Positions 7,196 through 15,757 are shown, counted from the stretch's first letter. The stretch: DNA of 37,353 nucleotides from Micromonospora acroterricola (GCF_003172955.1 NZ_QGKR01000203.1:1-37353), one strand, 5' to 3'. Notes: generated by a model not told the origin, from the letters alone. Program-made: numbers and translations.

Positions 7196-7545
7196 GCCTC
7201 CTCCAGCGCGGCCGCCGCGCGCAGCCACTCGGTGAACAGGGCCGGGTCGATGTCGGCGACGCCGCGCAGCTTCACCACCGCCATCGTCCGCGCGGCGGGC
7301 ACCAGTCGCCCGGACCCGTCGGCGATCTCCTGACCCCGCCACAGTCCGAAGGTGACGTGGGACCCGTACGCCTTGACCAGGCAGACCGGGCGCTGGCCGG
7401 GCCGGTCGCCCAGGCCCCACACCGGGTGGCCGTGCCACATCGCGCCGGTCGCCCCGGGCAGGGCGTCCACGATGACGGGCGTCAGCTTCTCCCCGATCTC
7501 GCGCAGCGGGTCGGCCAAGCCGGCCAGGTAGTCGTCGATGCTCAT
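7192..7545 (-). CDS. DUF1801 (YdhG-like) domain protein
   Basis: This 117-residue protein matches DUF1801. It begins with a helix (DYLAGLADPLREIGEKL), followed by a conserved MWHGHPVWGL-like strand and turn, and CLVKAYGSHVTFGLWRG. The family is small, cytoplasmic and without an established biochemical role. The ATG at 7545 is chosen because GAGAGG lies about 7 nt upstream on this strand; an upstream ATG at 7614 would add 23 residues not typical of the family. It is first in a two-gene unit with the VOC gene and diverges from lysR, with a LysR-type box between them. Confidence 0.75.
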   Translation of the reverse strand: MSIDDYLAGLADPLREIGEKLTPVIVDALPGATGAMWHGHPVWGLGDRPGQRPVCLVKAYGSHVTFGLWRGQEIADGSGRLVPAARTMAVVKLRGVADIDPALFTEWLRAAAALEEA

Positions 7546-7634
7546 CTCGCAGCCTCTCGGTCGAGCGGGTGTCTCTGCCGCATTCACGATCCGCTGTCGG
7601 AGGACACCGACCAAGACCGGTTGCCGCTACGATC

Positions 7635-7651
7635 GTTGACCACAGGTCAAC
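7635..7651. promoter_or_regulatory. LysR-type operator (TTGA-N7-TCAA)
   Basis: GTTGACC-ACA-GGTCAAC is a perfect 7-bp inverted repeat that contains TTGA-N7-TCAA, the consensus LysR box (TTNA-N7-TNAA). It lies 13 bp before the lysR start, next to a TACGAT -10-like element (7628-7633), in the divergent intergenic region. Autoregulation and control of the divergent DUF1801-VOC pair are expected. Confidence 0.7.
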
Positions 7652-7663
7652 GGTGGGAGCGGC

Positions 7664-8554
7664 GTGCTGGAGCGGTACGAGGTCGAGACGTTCCTGACGC
7701 TCGCCGAGGAGCTGCACTTCGGCCGGACCGCCGAGCGGCTTCGGGTCAGCACCGGCCGGGTCAGCCACGTGATCAAGAAGCTGGAACGCCAGATCGGGGC
7801 GCCGCTGTTCGCGCGGACCAGTCGGGTCGTCCGCCTCACCCCCATCGGGCGGCAGCTCGCCGACGAACTCGCCCCACTGGTGGCCGGAATGGACGAGGCG
7901 GTCCGCCGCGCGGTCGACGCCGGCCGGGGCGTCACCGGGACCCTGCGGGTGGCGTTCCTCGGCGAGTGGACGGCTCCGGTGCTGCTCCGGGCGGTGGCCC
8001 TGTTCTCCGAGCGGCACCCCGACTGCCGGGTGGAGGTGCACGAGGCACAGTTGTCCACCACCCGGTCAGGCCTGCTCGACGGCTCGACCGACGTGCTGAT
8101 CGCCTCGTACCCGTTCGACGGGATGGTCAACGGCCCGGCGCTACTGACCGAGGACCGGATGCTGGCGGTGCCCGCCGACCACCCGCTCACCCGGGAACGG
8201 TCCGTGTCACTGGAGGTGCTCGCCGACCATCCGGTCGTGCAGTACCCGCCCGTGACCTCGGCGGAGTTCAAGCGGGACCGGACCCCGGAGCGCACCCCGT
8301 CCGGCCGGCCGGTGCCGACGGGCCCGGCCGGAAACACCTTCTCGGAGATGCTGTCGCTGGTGGCCATGGGCCGGGGCGTGCTGCCGGTGGGCGAGCACAC
8401 CCGGCGCTACTACCCGCGCCCCGACGTGGCGTACGTGCCGATCCACGACGCGCCGCCGATCCAGCGGGGTCCGGTGTGGCTGGCCAGCAACACCACCGCC
8501 CGGGTACGCGAGTTCGTCCGCGCCGCGACCGACGCCAGCAGCACGGACCGATGA
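7664..8554 (+). CDS. LysR-family transcriptional regulator
   Basis: This 296-residue regulator has an N-terminal winged helix-turn-helix (about 3-62; FLTLAEELHFGRTAERL, with VSHVIKKLERQIGAPLF as the recognition helix and wing). A periplasmic-binding-like effector domain follows from about residue 90. Length is normal for LysR proteins. The start is GTG with a GGGAG-like site close upstream. It diverges from the DUF1801-VOC pair and its stop overlaps the start of a methyltransferase gene (ATGA), so it is probably cotranscribed with that. Such placement usually means it regulates the divergent genes and itself. The inducer cannot be inferred. Confidence 0.92.
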   Translation: MLERYEVETFLTLAEELHFGRTAERLRVSTGRVSHVIKKLERQIGAPLFARTSRVVRLTPIGRQLADELAPLVAGMDEAVRRAVDAGRGVTGTLRVAFLGEWTAPVLLRAVALFSERHPDCRVEVHEAQLSTTRSGLLDGSTDVLIASYPFDGMVNGPALLTEDRMLAVPADHPLTRERSVSLEVLADHPVVQYPPVTSAEFKRDRTPERTPSGRPVPTGPAGNTFSEMLSLVAMGRGVLPVGEHTRRYYPRPDVAYVPIHDAPPIQRGPVWLASNTTARVREFVRAATDASSTDR

Positions 8555-9294
8555 GACACGGCGAGTTCCGCCATCCGCGCCTGGTCCAGGTGTACGACGC
8601 CGAGTGCCCGTGGGGCCCGGACGACGACTTCTTCCAGGCGGTGGTCGACGAGACCCCCGCCGCCCGGGTCCTCGACCTGGGCTGCGGCACCGGCCGGCTG
8701 ACCGTCGCCCTCGCCGCCTCTGGCCACACCGTCACCGGCGTCGACCCCGCCGGCGCGTCCCTGGCCGCCGCCCGCGACAGGCCGGGCGGCGAACGGGTGA
8801 CCTGGGTCGAGGGCACCTCGGCCGTGCTGCCGAGCCGGGCGTTCGACGTGGCGGTGCTGACCAGCCACGTCGCGCAGTTCTTCGTCGACGACGCGGAGTG
8901 GGCGCGTACCCTCGCCGATCTGCGGCGGGCGCTGGCGCCCGGGGGCCGACTGGTCTTCGACGCCCGCGACCCGGCGGACCGCCGCTGGGAGCGCTGGAAC
9001 CCGGTCGACTCCCGGCGGCGCGTCAGGCTGCCGGACGGCGACGAGGTCCGCGCCTGGACCGAGGTGACGGGGGTACGCGAGGGCGCGGTCAGCTTCACCC
9101 ACCACTACCACTTCCCCGACGGGGAGGAGTTGCTCAGCTCGGCGACGCTGCGCTTCCGCACCGAGGCCCAGCTACGCGACTCCCTGTCCACGGCGGGCTT
9201 CACCGTGGACCACATCCACGGGGGCTGGCACCGCGAGCCCGTCGGCCAGGGCGACGGCGAACTCCTCATCGTCGCGCACACCGAAGCCCCGTGA
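8551..9294 (+). CDS. Class I SAM-dependent methyltransferase
   Basis: This 247-residue protein has the class I methyltransferase fold. Motif I is VLDLGCGTG at about residues 40-48, with the acidic end of strand 2 in TGVDPAG. A later segment reads LRRALAPGGRLVFDARD, the usual motif III region. It is a small-molecule methyltransferase type (methyltransf_25/11); the substrate is unknown. The ATG overlaps the lysR stop by 4 nt, so it probably belongs to the same transcript. Its own stop codon TGA is formed by the first bases of the inverted repeat at 9292-9353, so the repeat may have replaced the original gene end. Confidence 0.85.
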   Translation: MRHGEFRHPRLVQVYDAECPWGPDDDFFQAVVDETPAARVLDLGCGTGRLTVALAASGHTVTGVDPAGASLAAARDRPGGERVTWVEGTSAVLPSRAFDVAVLTSHVAQFFVDDAEWARTLADLRRALAPGGRLVFDARDPADRRWERWNPVDSRRRVRLPDGDEVRAWTEVTGVREGAVSFTHHYHFPDGEELLSSATLRFRTEAQLRDSLSTAGFTVDHIHGGWHREPVGQGDGELLIVAHTEAP

Positions 9295-9353
9295 TCACTT
9301 GATGGCCAGTAGTCGTCTGAGGGCCTGTCGAACTGCTGACCATCAAGTGATCA
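9292..9353. repeat. 62-bp inverted repeat element at the end of the methyltransferase gene
   Basis: The terminal arms TGATCACTTGATGG (9292-9305) and CCATCAAGTGATCA (9340-9353) are perfect 14-bp complements. Pairing continues inward after one mismatch (CAGTAG with CTGCTG, one wobble). The first three bases are the stop codon of the preceding gene. It could be a strong terminator or a non-autonomous palindromic mobile element; the 5254-5312 repeat has a similar TGATCAC start. Confidence 0.7.
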
Positions 9354-9395
9354 TGGCTGGGGCAGGGCTGGCACCGCCTGCCTAGCCTGATGTGC

Positions 9396-9758
9396 ATGGC
9401 GAACATCGCGTACGACCGCAAGGAGCAGGTCCAGCAGATCGAGAGTGGACTCCTCGACGGAGAGCAGATCATCGCCGTCTACGACGCTGTCGGCACCGGC
9501 ACCGGCTTCATCGGGCTGACCGACCGGCGCGTGATCATCCAGGACCGCTCGTTCGTCGGGAAGCGGCATGCGATCACCAGCATCCCGTACTCGAAGATCA
9601 CCAGCGTGAGCGTGGTCAGCAACAAGTCCTGGGGTGGCACGTTCTTCTCCACCGGCGCTATCGCGATCCACGTCGGCACGCACACCTACGAGGTGGAGTT
9701 CCGTGGCGCGCAGAAGAGCCACCACGTGCACAACGTGATCCTGCACCACATCTCCTGA
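9396..9758 (+). CDS. PH-domain (bacterial pleckstrin-like) protein
   Basis: This 120-residue protein is essentially one bacterial PH-like domain. It starts with a short helix (QVQQIESGLLDGEQIIAVYD), then strands GFIGLTDRRVIIQDR, a YSKITSVSVV strand, a small FFSTGAIAIHVG region, and a C-terminal helix after TYEVEFRG. Bacterial members are common and mostly unassigned. They may bind membranes or peptides. No Shine-Dalgarno is visible; TAGCCT at 9383-9388 lies 7 nt before the ATG at 9396, which fits a leaderless message starting at that ATG rather than at the ATG at 9390. A hairpin follows at 9777. Confidence 0.75.
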   Translation: MANIAYDRKEQVQQIESGLLDGEQIIAVYDAVGTGTGFIGLTDRRVIIQDRSFVGKRHAITSIPYSKITSVSVVSNKSWGGTFFSTGAIAIHVGTHTYEVEFRGAQKSHHVHNVILHHIS

Positions 9759-9776
9759 GCGCCCGGAGCAGCCGCG

Positions 9777-9809
9777 GGCCCGGCCGAGGTAAATGCCTTG
9801 CCGGGCCCC
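9777..9809 (+). terminator. Terminator after the PH-domain gene
   Basis: GGGCCCGGC (9777-9785) pairs perfectly with GCCGGGCCC (9801-9809). A further AGG/CCT pairing lies inside the 15-nt loop. It starts 18 nt after the stop. Confidence 0.65.
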
Positions 9810-9859
9810 GGCGTCCTCTGGTGTCCTCACCCGACAGCCGCGCGAAGGGAGCAGCCGAC

Positions 9860-9967
9860 ATGCCTGACTCAACGAAGTCCCCCCGACCGACCGTCATCCG
9901 ACCTGAGGAATCGAGACTTCGTGAACAGACCTGCTCCCCTGACCACGGCGCGGCAGCGCGCCACTGA
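9860..9967 (+). CDS. Small ORF, unknown (possible leader or gene remnant)
   Basis: This 35-codon ORF begins MPDSTKSPRPTVIRPEE. It has a clear GAAGGGAG Shine-Dalgarno about 8-10 nt before the ATG, and ends 21 nt before the next gene. The second half (from about RLREQTC) has no recognisable pattern. The good ribosome site suggests it is or was translated. It may be a short leader for the methyltransferase downstream, or the truncated start of a lost gene. I do not recognise a family. Confidence 0.3.
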   Translation: MPDSTKSPRPTVIRPEESRLREQTCSPDHGAAARH

Positions 9968-9988
9968 CACCAACCCCGGAGGCCGCTG

Positions 9989-10720
9989 ATGTCGGTCTTC
10001 GACGATCCCGGCCTCTTCGGCCGCCTGTGGGCCGCCGGCTACGACGACGGACCCAACCCCGACCCGGCGCCGGCCGTGGACTTTCTGGCCGACCTGGCCG
10101 ATGGCGGCCCGGTTCTCGAACTGGCGATCGGCACGGGCCGGATCGCGCTGCCGCTGGCCGAGCGCGGCCTCGGCGTGCACGGCGTCGAGGCGTCCGAGGA
10201 GATGCTGGCGACGATGCGGGCCAAGCCCGGCGGCGACCAGATTCCGGTGGTGGTGGCCGACATGGCGGACGTACCCGTGCCGGGCCCGTTCCGTTTGGCG
10301 TACCTCGTCTACAACACGCTGTTCAACCTGGTGGACGCCGAGCGGCAGGCGGACTGCTTTCGCAACGTCGCCCGGGTGCTGTCGCCCGGCGGCGCCTTCG
10401 TCGTGGAGGCGTTCGTACCCGACCCGCGCAGCTTCGACTCCGACGAGCAGGTACAGGTCCGTGCCGTGACCGAGGACTCGGCCACGATCCGGCTGCACCG
10501 GTACGACCGGTCGGCGCAGCGCTTCATCCGGCAGACCATCACCTTCGACGGCGACGGTGTGCACCTGAAACCCTTCGCCATGCGGTACTGCTGGCCGCAC
10601 CAGATGGACGAGATGGCGCAGCGGGCCGGGCTCCGGCTCACCGAGCGGTACGCCGACTGGCACCGACGACCGTTCGACGCCGACAGCACGGCCCACATCT
10701 CCGTCTACCGGGCCGAATAG
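9989..10720 (+). CDS. Class I SAM-dependent methyltransferase
   Basis: This 243-residue methyltransferase has motif I as VLELAIGTG at residues 42-50, a common variant in which Ala-Ile replaces Gly-Cys. The acidic end of strand 2 is HGVEASEEM and motif III lies in VARVLSPGGAFVVEAFVPD. The last third has a beta-rich region and a short DWHRRPF segment seen in related actinobacterial enzymes. The substrate is unknown. CGGAGG lies about 7 nt before the ATG. It is not clearly homologous over its length to the methyltransferase at 8551, beyond the shared fold. A 12-bp hairpin follows the stop. Confidence 0.85.
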   Translation: MSVFDDPGLFGRLWAAGYDDGPNPDPAPAVDFLADLADGGPVLELAIGTGRIALPLAERGLGVHGVEASEEMLATMRAKPGGDQIPVVVADMADVPVPGPFRLAYLVYNTLFNLVDAERQADCFRNVARVLSPGGAFVVEAFVPDPRSFDSDEQVQVRAVTEDSATIRLHRYDRSAQRFIRQTITFDGDGVHLKPFAMRYCWPHQMDEMAQRAGLRLTERYADWHRRPFDADSTAHISVYRAE

Positions 10721-10728
10721 CGGCGGTT

Positions 10729-10771
10729 GGTCGACTCCGGGCCCGGGTCCACCGTGGCGCCGGAGTCGACC
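10729..10771 (+). terminator. Terminator after the methyltransferase gene
   Basis: GGTCGACTCCGG (10729-10740) and CCGGAGTCGACC (10760-10771) form a perfect 12-bp stem with a 19-nt loop, 8 nt after the stop. Confidence 0.65.
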
Positions 10772-10865
10772 TCCGTCAGGGGAGGGGGCGGGCTCCGCCC
10801 TGAGCTGATTCTGCTGGTAGCGACCTTTGTTGATGCGCAGGACCTCAGTCGGGTCAGCTGGCACC

Positions 10866-12149
10866 ATGCCACCGCACACCGCGTCGCCCTCCTTCCCGCG
10901 CTCCTCGCCCTACTGGCCGGTGGTCAGTCATCCCCTGCTCCGGCGGGTGCTGCCCGGGTTGGCGGTGTCCGCCCTGGGCGACGGGATGGCGGTGGTCGCG
11001 GTGACCTGGCTCGCCATCCAGCTCGCACCGCAGGGCCAGCGCGGCACGTGGATCGCCCTCGCGGTGGCGGCGTACACCCTGCCCAGCGCGGCCGGAACCG
11101 TCATCTTCGGCCGGCTGCTGCGCGGTCGCAGCGGCGCCCAGCTCGCCGGCTGGGACGCCATCCTGCGGGCCTCCGCGCTCGCGGCGATCCCGCTCGCCCA
11201 CCTCGCTGGCGTCCTCACCATCGGGCTGTACGTGGTCCTGCTGGCGGCATCCGCGCTGCTGCACTCGTGGGGCTCCGCCGGACGGTTCACCCTGATCGCC
11301 GAACTCCTGCCGCAGGCACACCACCTGCCGGCCAACGCGGTGCTCACCACCATCTCCGGGTTCGCCACCATCGCCGGCCCGCCGTTGGCGGGCATCCTGA
11401 TCGGCTGGGCGGGGCCGGTGTGGGTCATCGCCATCGACGCGGCCACCTTCGCCGTGCTGGCGCTCACCTACCGCCTCGCCCTTCCCGCCGCCGGCCCCGT
11501 CCACCGGTACGCCCGCGGCGCCTCGCGGACCGCCGGCTTCGCGGTCATCCGTCACAACCCCGCCCTGCTGGGCCTGCTGGTGCTGAGCCTCGGGTTCTTC
11601 TTCCTCTTCGGACCGGTGTACGTCGCCATGCCGATCCACATCACCGATGACCTGCACGCCTCCGCGACGCTTCTCGGCATCTACTACACCGCCTTCGGCG
11701 TCGGCGGTCTCGTCGGAGGTCTGGTCGCCGGCCACCTGCGCCGCTGGCCGCTGCGGGCCACCACCATCGGCATCGTCGTCGGGATCGGCGTCGCCATGCT
11801 GCCACTCGGCCTGGGCGCACCCGTCGGCCTGTCGCTGCCCGCCTTCGCCCTCGCGGGCCTGATCTGGGCGCCGTACATGTCCACGTCGATGGCGTTGTTC
11901 CAGCGCAGCACGTCCACCGCACAGCTCCCGGCGGTGCTGGCCGCGAACGGCGCCATCCTCGTGCTGGCGGTGCCCCTGGGCACCATGCTCGGTGGCCCCC
12001 TGGTGGGCGTCATCGGTGCCCGCCAGACGCTGCTTCTCTCCGCCGCGGCGACCGTGGCCCTCGGCCTGATCGCCGGCGGTCTCACGCTGCTGCGTCCCAG
12101 GCCCTCCCCCACGGGTTCCCAGCTCGCCTCGCGCGCCTCCAGGCACTGA
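10866..12149 (+). CDS. MFS transporter (drug-efflux-like)
   Basis: This protein of about 427 residues has ten to twelve hydrophobic segments and the architecture of the major facilitator superfamily, resembling the EntS/MefA-like exporter group. Visible elements are SALGDGMAVVAVTWLAIQL in helix 1, a GRLLRGRSG-type loop after helix 2, a central charged loop around PVHRYARGASR, and GVGGLVGGLVAGHLRR in the second half. The substrate is unknown. The start is uncertain. ATG 10866 gives a 30-residue polar leader with only a weak ribosome site. In-frame TTG and ATG codons exist at 10827-10833, and a GTG lies closer to helix 1. A regulator remnant follows it. Confidence 0.82.
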   Translation: MPPHTASPSFPRSSPYWPVVSHPLLRRVLPGLAVSALGDGMAVVAVTWLAIQLAPQGQRGTWIALAVAAYTLPSAAGTVIFGRLLRGRSGAQLAGWDAILRASALAAIPLAHLAGVLTIGLYVVLLAASALLHSWGSAGRFTLIAELLPQAHHLPANAVLTTISGFATIAGPPLAGILIGWAGPVWVIAIDAATFAVLALTYRLALPAAGPVHRYARGASRTAGFAVIRHNPALLGLLVLSLGFFFLFGPVYVAMPIHITDDLHASATLLGIYYTAFGVGGLVGGLVAGHLRRWPLRATTIGIVVGIGVAMLPLGLGAPVGLSLPAFALAGLIWAPYMSTSMALFQRSTSTAQLPAVLAANGAILVLAVPLGTMLGGPLVGVIGARQTLLLSAAATVALGLIAGGLTLLRPRPSPTGSQLASRASRH

Positions 12150-12210
12150 TGACCCGTGCATACGTCGCGGCAGGGCGAGGCGATACGGCCGGAGCCATTA
12201 CCGCCGACGA

Positions 12211-12453
12211 GGAAGCACAACGCGCTTCGACCGAGTTCAAACAGTCGCCGATCGGCTCCGACCCACATCACTGACCCGATTCGCCACCCACATCGCGCTA
12301 CACCGCGCGCTCATGATGGCCAAGGCAGGGGACCGGTCCGGAGGACTGGCATACGCACGACGCGCCTGGGCAACACTGCCAGCAGACCGCCGCTCAAAAA
12401 CCCTTGGACTCGTGGTACGCGAAGTGGAGCGGGCGGCACGACAACGACACTGA
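12211..12453 (+). pseudogene. C-terminal remnant of a helix-turn-helix/TPR-type regulator
   Basis: Most of the 321-bp gap between the MFS gene and ychF carries an open frame. It reads like the end of an actinobacterial XRE-type regulator with a TPR-like tail: HIALHRALMMAKAGDRSGG, then YARRAWATLPADRRSKTL, then REVERAARQR and a stop. No DNA-binding domain or plausible start precedes it. An ATG at 12313 could at most make 46 residues. Base composition is somewhat less G/C-biased than the neighbours. Family assignment is from pattern memory and tentative. The rest of the gap (12150-12210) shows nothing. Confidence 0.4.
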
Positions 12454-12470
12454 GCTGCCTCAGGCCGGAT

Positions 12471-13556
<1,086 letters not shown>

Positions 13557-13595
13557 GACGGGCCAGCTTACGCCGGTGGTGTCCGGGCCGGTCCA

Positions 13596-13617
13596 CGCGG
13601 CTCGGTTTCCGGCCGCG
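13596..13617 (-). terminator. Possible terminator of the peptidase E gene
   Basis: CGCGGC-T-CGG, TTT, CCG-GCCGCG forms a 9-bp stem with one bulged T, 43 nt beyond the peptidase E stop and just upstream of ychF on the same strand. It also overlaps where the ychF promoter should lie. Confidence 0.4.
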
Positions 13618-13659
13618 CCGGGCCTGCCCGAGCTGGCCGACCCGGGCGTGGGGCGGCCG

Positions 13660-14394
13660 TCAGCCGAGCAGGCGTGGGGCGATGACCGCCTCCCGGACGC
13701 TGCCGTCCGCGCCGCGGCTGACCTCGTACGCCGAGACGCCCTCGCGGTCGGCGACCGCCTCCACCAGGCGGGTGCCCCGGTAGACCAGCCCGACCCCGTC
13801 GTCGGTGCAGTGGCTGGTGGGCAGCGTCCCGTCGCCGACCAGCTCGTGCATCAGCGGTCGACGCTGGCCTTCGCTGTCGTAGTGCACCCCGTTGCCGTAC
13901 GGCAGCCAGCCCAGGCTCTCGGTGTAGCCGCGCAGGCGGGGGCCGAAGCTGTCGGTGGCGCCGCCCACGTGCCAGCAGATCGAGCCGGCGGAGACGCCGC
14001 CCAGCACCACGCCGGCCTGCCAGCACTCGTGCAGGATCTCGTCGAGCCCGTGCACCCGCCAGACCGCGACCAGGTTGGCCACGCTGCCGCCGCCCACCCA
14101 GATCACATCCTGGGCGAGCAGGTGGGCACGGACGTCCTCGACGTTCGGCATCGGGAACAGGGCGAGATGCGACAGCCGGAACCGGGTGTCGGCGAACGCG
14201 CCGTAGATGGCCGTCAGCGAGGTGGGCTGGTCCCCGACGGCCTGCCCGAGGTAGCAGATGCGCGGCTGCGGGCCGGCCTCGGCCAGCTCGGCCGCCAGCT
14301 CGAAGACCGGGCCGGGACGCAGGTCCATGGGGCCGCGGTCGCCTCGGAAGAAACCCATGCTGGTGGCGAGGATGGTCGGTTCGCTGGCGGGCAC
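13660..14394 (-). CDS. Peptidase E-like (S51 / class I glutamine amidotransferase-like) protein
   Basis: This 244-residue protein resembles dipeptidase E (family S51), a cytoplasmic serine peptidase that cleaves Asp-X dipeptides. The nucleophile elbow GVSAGS places the catalytic Ser at residue 135. The preceding IWVGGGSVANLVAVW segment and the following ICWH are family hallmarks. The GTG at 14394 is preferred because GGAAGG lies 8 nt upstream on this strand; the ATG at 14430 would add 12 residues without a ribosome site. Cyanophycinase is a related S51 member, but the length and motifs here fit peptidase E better. The physiological substrate is not established. Confidence 0.82.
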   Translation of the reverse strand: MPASEPTILATSMGFFRGDRGPMDLRPGPVFELAAELAEAGPQPRICYLGQAVGDQPTSLTAIYGAFADTRFRLSHLALFPMPNVEDVRAHLLAQDVIWVGGGSVANLVAVWRVHGLDEILHECWQAGVVLGGVSAGSICWHVGGATDSFGPRLRGYTESLGWLPYGNGVHYDSEGQRRPLMHELVGDGTLPTSHCTDDGVGLVYRGTRLVEAVADREGVSAYEVSRGADGSVREAVIAPRLLG

Positions 14395-14499
14395 GTGGGC
14401 GTCCTTCCGTCGGTGCGGGACGGCGTTCATCCTGCCGCAGCCGGCCGCCGGCCGATCACCCGCCCGCGCGGCCCCGGCTCCGGCCGGCGAGACGCCGAC

Positions 14500-15108
14500 T
14501 CAACCAGCGCGGCGCTGGCGGGGCACCAGGGCCAGCGCGCCAACGATCGGCCGGCCGGGCTCGGCCGGCTGACCCTCGGCGGGCTTGCCCTCGGTCTGCT
14601 CTCCGGCGGGCGTCGTGCCGGTCGGCTGGTCGCGGGCGGCCACCTCCCCCTCGGGCCAGTGGACCGGGGACAGCTCTCCCGGGGGCAGTTGCGCGGCGGC
14701 GGCGCGGGGCAGGGTGAACCGTTCGGCGGCAGCCGGGCCGGCCAGGACCGACTCGCGCAGCATCCAGCGCACCTCGTCGGCCGTCCAGCCCAACCCTGGC
14801 CGGGCGGCGATCTCCCGGACCAGCCGCCGGCCGACCCGGGTGTCGTCGTCGTAGAAGCGCATGCACCAGTGGTGCGTCCACATGCCGAGCGCCCGCAGGC
14901 CCGCGTCGTCCAGCGAGCGGGCCAGCCGGCCGCAGGAGGTGTTGGCGAAGGTCTCCTCGGCGTCGGCCGCCCGGTCCCGCTCGATCGCGCCGACGGCGGC
15001 CGGTGCGACGGCCCGCATCCGGCGGTAGAAGGACTGCGCCACCGCCCGGGGCAGCGGCGGGAACGCGCCCTGTGTCGACGCCGCCGCCCGACCCGCCACG
15101 CTCGCCAT
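14500..15108 (-). CDS. Hypothetical protein, function unknown
   Basis: This 202-residue protein has an Ala-rich start, then a helical, probably conserved core from about residue 25 to 125. The core includes FYRRMRAVAPAAVGAIERDR, FANTSCGRLARSLDDAGLRA, MWTHHWCMRFYDDD and WTADEVRWMLRESV. From about residue 150 the tail is low-complexity and rich in Glu, Pro, Gly and Thr. No signal peptide or membrane segment is seen. Core patterning (paired His, two Cys, Trp-rich) suggests a folded domain, but I do not recognise it. AAGGGG lies about 8 nt before the ATG. It diverges from the sigma factor gene at 15248 across a 139-bp gap, which may link their regulation. Confidence 0.7.
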   Translation of the reverse strand: MASVAGRAAASTQGAFPPLPRAVAQSFYRRMRAVAPAAVGAIERDRAADAEETFANTSCGRLARSLDDAGLRALGMWTHHWCMRFYDDDTRVGRRLVREIAARPGLGWTADEVRWMLRESVLAGPAAAERFTLPRAAAAQLPPGELSPVHWPEGEVAARDQPTGTTPAGEQTEGKPAEGQPAEPGRPIVGALALVPRQRRAG

Positions 15109-15179
15109 CGCCGCACCCCTTCTTGAGTTGGTGGCCGGACGTTACCCCCCACGACCGACACTTTCGGGCGGAAAATCCG

Positions 15180-15193
15180 TCCACGAACGTGGA
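15180..15193. promoter_or_regulatory. Palindrome between divergent genes (candidate operator)
   Basis: TCCACG-AA-CGTGGA is a perfect 6-bp inverted repeat about 55 bp before the sigma factor start, in the divergent gap. A GGAAAA element lies just upstream (15170-15175) and could be part of an ECF -35. Function is inferred from position only. Confidence 0.35.
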
Positions 15194-15247
15194 TAGCGAG
15201 GATGACCTGGGGCGTCTGTATCGGTGACAAGGAAACGGGGGTGATGG

Positions 15248-15757
15248 GTGGACGAGGACGAGCGAGCCCGGTTGGCCGAGTTCGTCGCCAGCCGGACTCC
15301 GGCGCTGATGCGGGTCGCGTACCTGCTGACCGGGAACCGCAGCGCCGCCGAGGACCTGTTCCAGTCGGCGTTGGCGCGAACCATCCCGAAGTGGGGAGGC
15401 ATCCGGCACGCCGACCCGGAGGGGTACCTGCGCGTGGTGATGTACCGCGAGCAGGTCAGCTGGTGGCGGCGACTGCGCCGATGGCGGGAGACGCCACTCA
15501 ACCAGGCGGACGAACCGGTCGGCGCCGATCCGAGCGGCGGGTCGGACGTGCGGTTGGCGATGCGCGCCGCGCTGCGCCACCTGCCACCGGCGCAGCGCGC
15601 GGTGGTGGTCCTGCGCTACTACGAGGACCTGCCCGAAGCACGGGTCGCCGAGCTGCTGGGCTGCTCGGTCGGCACCGTGCGCAGCCGTACCCACCGGGCG
15701 GTCACAAGACTGCGGGAACTTCTGCCGGAGACCGAACTGCTGGAGGTACGGCGATGA
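15248..15757 (+). CDS. SigE-family ECF RNA polymerase sigma factor
   Basis: This 169-residue sigma-70 ECF protein belongs to the SigE family abundant in Micromonospora and Streptomyces. Region 2 covers about residues 12-75 (RVAYLLTGNRSAAEDLFQSA). Region 4 covers about 108-160 (LPPAQRAVVVLRYYEDL, then VAELLGCSVGTVRSRTHRA, the -35 recognition helix). There is no C-terminal extension. It starts at GTG with GGGGG about 5-6 nt upstream. The stop overlaps the next gene as ATGA; in this family the coupled downstream gene usually encodes a membrane protein thought to act as the regulator. It is divergent from the unknown gene at 14500-15108. Confidence 0.93.
   Translation: MDEDERARLAEFVASRTPALMRVAYLLTGNRSAAEDLFQSALARTIPKWGGIRHADPEGYLRVVMYREQVSWWRRLRRWRETPLNQADEPVGADPSGGSDVRLAMRAALRHLPPAQRAVVVLRYYEDLPEARVAELLGCSVGTVRSRTHRAVTRLRELLPETELLEVRR

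Noticed and set aside
6773..8041. 422-codon frame that would fuse the VOC protein to a long N-terminal part
   Set aside because: The upstream part is out of frame over the DUF1801 gene and antisense to LysR; the GTG at 7195, overlapping the DUF1801 stop, explains the gene better.
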